From Bacteroidales bacterium (GTDB taxonomy: Bacteria > Bacteroidota > Bacteroidia > Bacteroidales > JAADGE01): a DNA stretch of 11,026 nt. Numbering within the stretch: position 1 is the first letter of the stretch; every line of letters begins with the position of its first letter. The notes under the pieces were generated by a model. It was not told the origin of the DNA and made no database searches. It saw only the letters and a program-made list of their open reading frames with translations. Location: the NCBI GenBank assembly GCA_029932445.1, contig JAOZQB010000092.1:1-11026 (forward strand). The letters are read 5' to 3'. A program made the position numbers and the translations under genes. Of the stretch, positions 5,572 through 11,026 are shown in pieces.

Positions 5572-7230
5572 TTAATTATTCGATTTTCTGTGTCCCGTAT
5601 TATTTGATTTATCATACATAGCCGCTTTCTTTTGAATATCACCGGATGCTAATCTGTAATTAATTAACTGTCTGATTTCTTTTGTGCTGTATGTATTAAT
5701 ATGTTGTTGATTTCTGACTGTTTGTCTCGGTGAATCGTCTCCGATTTGCGGATTTAAGTTTTTCTCAAAACTCTTTGCGGGTTGCTCTTGCATCACACCG
5801 TTACTGAATGTAATAGGACCTCCCTCAGAATCTGTTAAATAAAAATAGTTATTTGATTCATCATACTCCGGAATAACATCGTATCCGTCCACGATAATAA
5901 CTAAATAATAATCACCTGAAATTGAGGGCATTGTATAAGGCCAACTAAAACGAGCATCTGTACCGCCATAAAGTGCTTGTGCAACACTTTGTCCGGCCGG
6001 TATATCAATATGATTCCACCAATTTTGATCACCGTCAGCTTCGGGATATCCGTCTAAATTACCGTCATCACCGTAATTGCCGTAATCATTTGAATAATAA
6101 TCAAACAGCATAATACCGTAATCATTGGCATTATTTGCATTATAATAAATGTAAAGAATATTCCAATCATTAGAAGCAGGAATATTATCGGTTCCTGAAT
6201 TAAATGCATTGTATTTTGCAACTCGTGCACGAGGATCCGTATTGTTCGGATCATTAACATCATCATGATAATCATATAATTCCCAAGCCATTAAATCGGT
6301 GCCGGAATTCGGATCATCAACTTGATTATCATCATCTCCGTCAGGATCCGAGAATTTATTTGTAGCGGCAAAAGCACAAAAAGCAAAATCACCGCTTACA
6401 AAAAAGTTATAATCAACCCAAATGTAACCGCCGTTACCCCATCCGGTTCCCCAAGTATTAACAACTTTAAATGCACCGTTATTTCCTTTGTTGTCGTCAT
6501 AACCGCATAAAGTCATTGCATGATAGGCATGTTGTCCTTGATAAGTATCCGTATCATCGTAAAGTACATCGGAAGAATTCCAAGCCATAAAATTTTCGCC
6601 TAATTTAGCCCCGAAAGATAATGCTCTGTTTTGAGCAAGATATTGCTTTAAAGTTTCAATTTCCACATTTACTTGTCGGTAGCTTTCAATTTTATAATTT
6701 GCGGCATTTGTATTTTCAGAACTTGAAGGCGAACTTGAACAATCACCGAGATTGGTATAGGGAGTTGTAGCCAAATTTGAAACTCCGTCAGTAATCATCA
6801 CATCATAAGCAGGTTCAAAACCTGTTCCGTTACAATCGGCACCTTTTTGTGAACTCGGAATAGACCAAAAAAGATATTTCGGACTGAACATTTGATTGCT
6901 GTTAAAAGTTGTTCTGTGATTATCATCCCATGCTTCCAAAAAAGATTTATGATTGTAACCGGTTGCCCAAGCAACACATGTTCCGTATGATCCTTGATCA
7001 CCGATAGGCGGAAAATAAGGAGATAAATCAACCGAACCGGGAAGTTGTCCCGAACCGAGATAAATACTATTTTCAATTGAAGTCGTATCATCACCCATTG
7101 CTCCTCCAAGACCAAACCAACCGAGACCTTCCGATAAAGCATTCTGATTATTTGGGTCGCAACTCGGAAGAACAGCAAAAATACCGATGATGAAACTTAC
7201 AATAAGAATCCTGTTAATAAATTTTTTCAT
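5572..7230 (-). CDS. Papain-family (C1A) cysteine protease, lipoprotein with C-terminal accessory domain
   Basis: This 552-residue protein begins with a type II signal: MKKFINRILIVSFIIGIFAV then lipobox LPSC, lipid-bearing Cys24. The papain core spans about 66-290 with Gln79 (oxyanion hole) and Cys85 in IGDQGSYGTCVAWATGYN, His237 in QHAYHAMTLCGYDD, and Asn258 in VVNTWGTGWGNGGYIWV. All four catalytic positions are intact. Only about 40 residues lie between Cys24 and the core, so there is no I29-type inhibitory propeptide. An Asp-rich linker (DPDGDDDNQVDD, 295-306) leads to a Tyr/Asn/Asp-rich region ending DVIPEYDESNNYFYL (451-465), which resembles a CARDB-like adhesive domain, then a polar tail. 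It likely acts outside the cytoplasm, anchored to the outer or inner membrane; the substrate is unknown. It ends 26 bases before a strong terminator. No consensus -7 box is seen in the 73 bases upstream, so it may be co-transcribed with the lipoprotein gene before it. Confidence 0.88.
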   Translation of the reverse strand: MKKFINRILIVSFIIGIFAVLPSCDPNNQNALSEGLGWFGLGGAMGDDTTSIENSIYLGSGQLPGSVDLSPYFPPIGDQGSYGTCVAWATGYNHKSFLEAWDDNHRTTFNSNQMFSPKYLFWSIPSSQKGADCNGTGFEPAYDVMITDGVSNLATTPYTNLGDCSSSPSSSENTNAANYKIESYRQVNVEIETLKQYLAQNRALSFGAKLGENFMAWNSSDVLYDDTDTYQGQHAYHAMTLCGYDDNKGNNGAFKVVNTWGTGWGNGGYIWVDYNFFVSGDFAFCAFAATNKFSDPDGDDDNQVDDPNSGTDLMAWELYDYHDDVNDPNNTDPRARVAKYNAFNSGTDNIPASNDWNILYIYYNANNANDYGIMLFDYYSNDYGNYGDDGNLDGYPEADGDQNWWNHIDIPAGQSVAQALYGGTDARFSWPYTMPSISGDYYLVIIVDGYDVIPEYDESNNYFYLTDSEGGPITFSNGVMQEQPAKSFEKNLNPQIGDDSPRQTVRNQQHINTYSTKEIRQLINYRLASGDIQKKAAMYDKSNNTGHRKSNN

Positions 7231-7303
7231 AATATTGAGGTTTAAATTTAATAAATAAGGTTATAAAGATATAACTTTTTTCTGTATTCGTACTTTAGGG
7301 TTT

Positions 7304-8254
7304 TTATTTTTTTGATAAAATGACGATTCCGTCAGTGATATAATCACTTTCTTCAGCTAAATTCACATTAAAATTATTCGGATTTGAAATGTAAAACAGA
7401 CTGTTCTCAAACGTTAAAATTCCGGTTATTTCAGCATCGGAAAACTTTGTTTCAGAGAAAAATAAACAATCTTTAAATTCAGAAATCATGTTAAATTTAC
7501 TTTTCAGGAATTCGGTTCTTCCTCTGAAAACAGAAGTATTAAATCGGACGGTTTTATAAAATTCGGAATAGTTAAAAAAAACATCGTCAAAAAACTTAAC
7601 TTTTGTGAAATTCGCAGTTTTATTGAATACGGCAGCATTAAAAAAAACGGGATTATCAAATTTTGACAATTGGAATAACACATAATTATCAAAAACGGCA
7701 TCCGAAAAATTAGAATTTCCGTTTATATGCATCATATTAAACTTTGCTTCTTCTATAAAATGCGTTTTAGTAAAATACATCCCCTGCAAACCGACAAATA
7801 CCGATTTAAAATTGACAAATTTTTGAAAAATTGAATTTGAGAAATTTACAAGTCCCTTAAAATCAGAAGAAGTAAAGTTTACGGTATCCTGAAACGTGCA
7901 ATTTATAAAACTGACACTTTTGTTGAAATTTGTTACGATTTTGAAGTCTTTATTGTTATTTACAGCTAAAATCTTTCCTTTAAACGTACAATCATAAAAA
8001 ATAACGGCAGAATTCACATAGTGTTTAATTAGATTTCCGGTAATCAAACTTGCATTATTCGACCGAGTAAAATCGATATCACCGATAATCGTCGCATTTT
8101 TGTATGTAACATCTTCTCCTTTTTTAATTTTTTTATTTATTTCGGATGCATTGATAATTTTTGTTCGCGAATCCGGAATTTCTGTTTGAACTTTTTTATT
8201 ACATGAAATAAAAAATATAATAATAATCGGAAGAATGTATTTAATATTACTCAT
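7304..8254 (-). CDS. Pentapeptide-repeat-like lipoprotein
   Basis: This 316-residue protein has a type II signal, MSNIKYILPIIIIFFISC, with Cys18 as the lipid anchor. From about residue 53 to 288 it shows a regular pattern with Phe roughly every five residues (CTFQDTVNFTSSDFKGLVNF, FDDVFFNYSEFYKTVRFNTS, FRGRTEFLKSKF). This fits the Phe/Ala-Asn variants of pentapeptide repeats, which fold as a right-handed quadrilateral beta-helix. No catalytic motif is visible, so a binding or structural surface role is most likely. The start overlaps the 3' end of the aldolase-like gene by 8 bases, suggesting translational coupling. The protease gene follows after 49-73 bases of AT-rich spacer without a visible terminator. 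The exact role and the membrane face are unknown. Confidence 0.75.
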   Translation of the reverse strand: MSNIKYILPIIIIFFISCNKKVQTEIPDSRTKIINASEINKKIKKGEDVTYKNATIIGDIDFTRSNNASLITGNLIKHYVNSAVIFYDCTFKGKILAVNNNKDFKIVTNFNKSVSFINCTFQDTVNFTSSDFKGLVNFSNSIFQKFVNFKSVFVGLQGMYFTKTHFIEEAKFNMMHINGNSNFSDAVFDNYVLFQLSKFDNPVFFNAAVFNKTANFTKVKFFDDVFFNYSEFYKTVRFNTSVFRGRTEFLKSKFNMISEFKDCLFFSETKFSDAEITGILTFENSLFYISNPNNFNVNLAEESDYITDGIVILSKK

Positions 8255-8852
8255 TATTAATTGATTTACAATTGTTTAAAAAATTAATTGTTAAATTACC
8301 GGCTTCTTGCACAGTTTTACCCAAAGAAATAAAACCGTGATTTTTTAGTATTATAAAATTGTGTGTTTTTAAAAGTTTCAATGCTTCTTTTGCAAGTTTA
8401 ATCGTACCGTATTCAAATTCTTTTTTCGTCACGGGGATTTTTAATTGATCGGCAAATTTCAATATTTCAGGTGAATGCCCGTGAAAAACGGCATTTATTT
8501 CCGGTTTGTATTTATATATTATGTGATGCATAATCGATTCTGAAGACGGTTCTTTCGTTCCTTTTCCGGTAATTAAATTTTTATTCTCATCATAAGATAC
8601 GATTTTCGTAAAATCAGAATCAGGCATATTTTCTCTTAGTGCCGTATGGCTTGCCGTTATAATAAAATTAATTGTACCGGGTTTAATTCTGAAACTTAAA
8701 TTTCCTGAAGATCCTCCGAGATAGGGCGGTGCCAGATTTTTTTCATTAAAAAAAGCACACCAATTTTTTAATTCCGACAATAATTCGGATTTTATAATCG
8801 TTTTGCCTAAACTTTTGTAATTAAATTTAATACCCGTATAAATTTCTGCCAT
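8247..8852 (-). CDS. Class II aldolase/adducin-family protein
   Basis: This 201-residue protein has the class II aldolase fold motifs: GGSSGNLSFR (46-55, phosphate-binding loop), TGKGTKEPSSESIMHHIIY with Glu105 as the likely acid/base, HGH (His124, His126) and LKNHGFISLG (His172). Together these give three His ligands for Zn2+. Relatives cleave sugar 1-phosphates such as fuculose, rhamnulose or ribulose phosphates, or epimerise or dehydrate related sugars (methylthioribulose-1-phosphate dehydratase). The substrate cannot be told from the sequence. The length is close to the family norm. The stop overlaps the lipoprotein start by 8 bases. No sugar kinase or isomerase gene lies next to it, so its pathway is not visible here. 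It is divergent from the Bat pair, with an 82-base spacer; no clear -7 box points toward it. Confidence 0.85.
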   Translation of the reverse strand: MAEIYTGIKFNYKSLGKTIIKSELLSELKNWCAFFNEKNLAPPYLGGSSGNLSFRIKPGTINFIITASHTALRENMPDSDFTKIVSYDENKNLITGKGTKEPSSESIMHHIIYKYKPEINAVFHGHSPEILKFADQLKIPVTKKEFEYGTIKLAKEALKLLKTHNFIILKNHGFISLGKTVQEAGNLTINFLNNCKSINNE

Positions 8853-8884
8853 ATAAAATAAAAAACGTATAAAATTAATGAATA

Positions 8885-8918
8885 TTTGATAATTTTTGAT
8901 TGATTGTTTTTAATTTTG
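8885..8918 (+). promoter_or_regulatory. Promoter of the Bat gene pair
   Basis: TTTG (8885-8888) and TAATTTTG (8911-8918) match the -33 and -7 consensus, with a 22-base gap that is slightly long. The start site near 8924 leaves only about a dozen bases before the ATG at 8935, which is preceded by GAAAG. Short leaders of this kind are usual in the phylum. Confidence 0.6.
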
Positions 8919-8934
8919 ACAAAATTTTTGAAAG

Positions 8935-9903
8935 ATGATTAACAAATTTGCAGGATTAATCGTGTTATTATTCTTATTTCAAATAAGTTACTCACAAAGA
9001 GCACGTTTTAGCAAAAAGGAAATTACCGTAGGCGACCAAATTACTTTGACACTTGTAATTCCGGAAAACTCAGGTAAAAACATTCAATTTCCTGTTTTTG
9101 ATAAAGACATTATTAAGGGCATTGAAATCGTAAATCAATCCGGTATTCAGAAAGATAAAAAAGAGAATTTATTAAAACAAACTTTCACTATAACGGCTTT
9201 TGATGATTCGTTATTTCTGATAAGAGGATTTAATTTTATTGTTGACGGAGATACGCTCAAAACAAATCCCTTACAACTAAAAGTGCATTATTTTAAACCT
9301 GATTCTGCTTTTATAAGCGAAATTGACACCACGCAACAATTAAAAATTGCCGATATAAAAGCTCCGATCGAAGCCCCGATGACCTTAAAAGAATTTATGC
9401 AACGCTTCGGTTGGTATATTCTGATTGTTTTAGTACTCATTGCTGCAATGTATTTTATTTATACCTATGTGAAGAAAAGAAAATCAGAAGATAAACCTCT
9501 TTTTGTTAAAGAAAAGCCGAAAATTCCGGCACATATTATTGCTGTTCAACGCATTGAAATATTAAAAAAGAAAGAATTGCATAAAAAAGAAGATTTAAAA
9601 CCGTTTTATACCGAATTAAGCACAATCATCAGAATGTATGTTGAAGAACGTTTTCATATTCCTGCTTTGGAGCAAATTACTTCAGAAATTATCAATGACT
9701 TTGACAAAACAGAATACGGAAATGAAGCATTGAAAACAAAATTACGAGAACTTTTATCTTTGGCTGATACGGTTAAATTTGCTAAAAACAAACCTGCCGA
9801 GCACGAAAACGAAATTATGTACGAATATGCCCTTTCTTTTGTGAATAATACAAAAGAAGCAGAGAAAACGGAAGAAATAATTACAGAAACAGAACAACAA
9901 TGA
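8935..9903 (+). CDS. BatD/DUF4381-like membrane protein of the Bat (aerotolerance) cluster
   Basis: This 322-residue protein begins with a signal or anchor segment (MINKFAGLIVLLFLFQISYS). An extracytoplasmic beta-rich domain follows (about 22-150, FSKKEITVGDQITLTLVIP), then one membrane helix (about 159-179, GWYILIVLVLIAAMYFIYTY) and a charged cytoplasmic part (180-322). The cytoplasmic part contains FYTELSTIIRMYVEERFHIPALEQITSEI, as in DUF4381-type proteins. Such proteins occur before batA in MoxR-Bat operons of Bacteroidota. The cluster is linked to stress and oxygen tolerance, but the biochemistry is poorly known. The ATG at 8935 follows a consensus promoter closely. The stop TGA overlaps the batA start (ATGA at 9900-9903), so the two are translationally coupled. 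The N-terminal domain resembles the oxygen-tolerance protein BatD in layout, but this one is much shorter. Confidence 0.8.
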   Translation: MINKFAGLIVLLFLFQISYSQRARFSKKEITVGDQITLTLVIPENSGKNIQFPVFDKDIIKGIEIVNQSGIQKDKKENLLKQTFTITAFDDSLFLIRGFNFIVDGDTLKTNPLQLKVHYFKPDSAFISEIDTTQQLKIADIKAPIEAPMTLKEFMQRFGWYILIVLVLIAAMYFIYTYVKKRKSEDKPLFVKEKPKIPAHIIAVQRIEILKKKELHKKEDLKPFYTELSTIIRMYVEERFHIPALEQITSEIINDFDKTEYGNEALKTKLRELLSLADTVKFAKNKPAEHENEIMYEYALSFVNNTKEAEKTEEIITETEQQ

Positions 9904-10880
9904 TATTTGCACATCCTTCATATTTTTGGTTATTTATTTTGCCTGCATTAATGATTGCTTGGTATGTTCTTAAAAAATCAAAATCACAGGCAAGTTTACG
10001 TTATTCTTCAATTAAAATTTTTGAAAATAAACGCAAACCTGTTAAATATTACTTAAGGCATCTTTTATTTGTTATTAGATTAACCGTTATTTCATTACTA
10101 ATCATAATCTTAGCCCGACCGCAAATTATAAAACCGGAAGAAAAAATCACGCAAGGAATTGATATCGTTATTGCACTTGATATTTCGGGAAGTATGCTTG
10201 CACAAGATTTTAAACCCAATCGATTGGAAGCTTCAAAAGACATTGCAATTGAATTTATCAACAAGCAGGAATATGACCGTATCGGTTTGGTGGTTTTTGC
10301 CGGCGAAGCTTTTACGCAATGTCCGGTAACAATCGACCATAAAGTGCTGATAAATATGTTTTCCGGTGTGAAACAAGGTTTAATTGAAGACGGAACCGCA
10401 ATTGGACATGGTTTGGCTACTGCAGTAAATGCTTTAAAAGACAGCAAATCAAAAAGTAAAATTGTTATTTTGCTGACCGACGGCGAAAATAATGCAGGTA
10501 ATATTGACCCGATGACAGCAGCCGATTTAGCCGCAAAATTCAACATAAAAGTTTACACCATCGGCGTGGGAAAAAACGGTTATGCCGATATGCCCGTTCA
10601 AACTATTTTTGGTCAACAAATGCAAAAAGTTGAAGTAAAAATTGATGAACAAACTTTGAAATTAATCGCAAAAAAAACCGGCGGAAAATATTTCCGTGCA
10701 ATCGATAACGAAAAATTGAAAAAAATCTATGACGAAATTGAAAAATTGGAAAAAGATAAAATAAAAGAAAAACTCGGGAAACAAATGCAGGAAGAATATA
10801 TGAGATTTTTAATTCCCGTATTGCTGTTGTTCGGATTGGAGATATTATTGAGATACACTGTGTTGAGAACATTACCTTAA
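9900..10880 (+). CDS. batA: BatA, VWA-domain membrane protein (aerotolerance cluster)
   Basis: This 326-residue protein has an N-terminal helix (about 8-24, YFWLFILPALMIAWYVL) and a second helix (about 56-73, LFVIRLTVISLLIIILARP). A von Willebrand factor A domain follows (about 86-270), then a C-terminal helix (302-318). The metal-ion-dependent adhesion site is complete: DISGS (Asp94, Ser96, Ser98), Thr166 in EDGTAIGHG and Asp194 in LLTDGENN. The opening FAHPSYFWLF and the ARPQ at the end of helix 2 are characteristic of BatA. BatA is thought to assemble with BatB and other cluster members, with MoxR ATPase as chaperone, in the inner membrane. It overlaps the upstream gene by 4 bases (ATGA). 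No batB start is evident in the 146 bases after the stop, which is unlike common Bat operons where batB follows at once. Confidence 0.9.
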   Translation: MIFAHPSYFWLFILPALMIAWYVLKKSKSQASLRYSSIKIFENKRKPVKYYLRHLLFVIRLTVISLLIIILARPQIIKPEEKITQGIDIVIALDISGSMLAQDFKPNRLEASKDIAIEFINKQEYDRIGLVVFAGEAFTQCPVTIDHKVLINMFSGVKQGLIEDGTAIGHGLATAVNALKDSKSKSKIVILLTDGENNAGNIDPMTAADLAAKFNIKVYTIGVGKNGYADMPVQTIFGQQMQKVEVKIDEQTLKLIAKKTGGKYFRAIDNEKLKKIYDEIEKLEKDKIKEKLGKQMQEEYMRFLIPVLLLFGLEILLRYTVLRTLP

Positions 10881-10887
10881 GTTAACC

Positions 10888-10909
10888 CGAAAAATTTATT
10901 AATTTTTCG
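10888..10909. terminator. Perfect AT-rich inverted repeat after batA, possible terminator
   Basis: CGAAAAATT (10888-10896) and AATTTTTCG (10901-10909) pair perfectly around a TATT loop, 8 bases after the batA stop. The stem is weak (two G-C pairs), and neither strand shows a long T run directly after it. The T-rich 3' arm and the position suggest a weak, perhaps bidirectional, terminator. Confidence 0.4.
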
Positions 10910-11026
10910 CAGTATAAAGTTAAATTTGAATGTTAAAAAGTTTAGCTCTTTTTATTATAAATTTTCATAATCCAAATTTGGGCTATAAGGTTTTACTTTA
11001 TTTGTTCTATAACACTTTGAACTTTA
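10910..11026. other. AT-rich region beyond batA, no supported gene
   Basis: A frame opens at the ATG at 10930 on the plus strand (MLKSLALFIINFHNPNLG) and is still open at the window end. It has only 32 codons, no recognisable family features and no clear promoter, so it is not called as a gene. It does not look like the start of batB. Confidence 0.3.

Noticed and set aside
6798..7178. 126-codon minus-strand frame within the papain protease gene
   Set aside because: It lies in another frame of a gene with complete catalytic motifs and shows no domain features of its own.
10049..10546. 165-codon minus-strand frame
   Set aside because: It is antisense to the VWA domain of batA, whose metal-binding motifs are intact.
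10930..11026. Open frame running off the right edge (MLKSLALF...)
   Set aside because: Only 32 codons, no homology I can recognise, no promoter; may be chance in AT-rich DNA.
1..11026. CRISPR arrays, tRNA or rRNA genes, insertion sequences
   Set aside because: No regularly spaced repeats, no cloverleaf or rRNA-like stretches and no transposase or integrase frames were seen.

Overview
The window is AT-rich (roughly one third G+C) and almost certainly comes from a member of the Bacteroidota. The evidence is the set of TAnnTTTG -7 promoter boxes with upstream TTTG elements, A-rich regions before start codons in place of clear Shine-Dalgarno sites, a Bat (aerotolerance) gene pair, a fused ADP-forming acyl-CoA synthetase that opens with a MINKQLLNPESIVVVGG-type N-terminus, and lipoproteins with short type II signals. 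A strictly or facultatively anaerobic, Bacteroidales-like organism would fit, but this is inference.

Layout. Positions 1-8852 are all read on the minus strand; 8935-10880 are read on the plus strand. From left to right: a HepT/MntA toxin-antitoxin locus whose toxin frame carries a nonsense codon (1-605); fabG with a clean promoter and an unusually long, foldable leader (763-1716); a ParE/RelE-type toxin with its antitoxin (1723-2228); a two-gene metabolic operon of ADP-forming acyl-CoA synthetase then D-2-hydroxyacid dehydrogenase (transcribed 5295 to 2274) with a hairpin in its leader; a strong terminator (5517-5546); a papain-family lipoprotein protease (5572-7230); an overlapping pair made of a class II aldolase-like enzyme and a pentapeptide-repeat lipoprotein (8852 to 7304); and a divergent pair from the Bat system, a BatD/DUF4381-like membrane protein and the VWA protein BatA (8935-10880).

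How they work together. Two toxin-antitoxin loci of different families bracket fabG, so this looks like a small accessory hotspot around a housekeeping gene. The synthetase and dehydrogenase are probably co-transcribed and act in acyl-CoA/ATP conservation and 2-hydroxyacid redox metabolism. The Bat pair is translationally coupled by an ATGA overlap, but no moxR or DUF58 gene precedes it.

The most unusual signal is the fabG leader (about 1510-1680). It contains two nested fold-back domains, and a loop of one is perfectly complementary over 7 bases to an unpaired stretch of the other. That is a candidate pseudoknotted cis-regulatory RNA. A second foldable leader lies before the acyl-CoA synthetase. 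The premature stop in hepT, beside an intact mntA, is the clearest gene-level anomaly.
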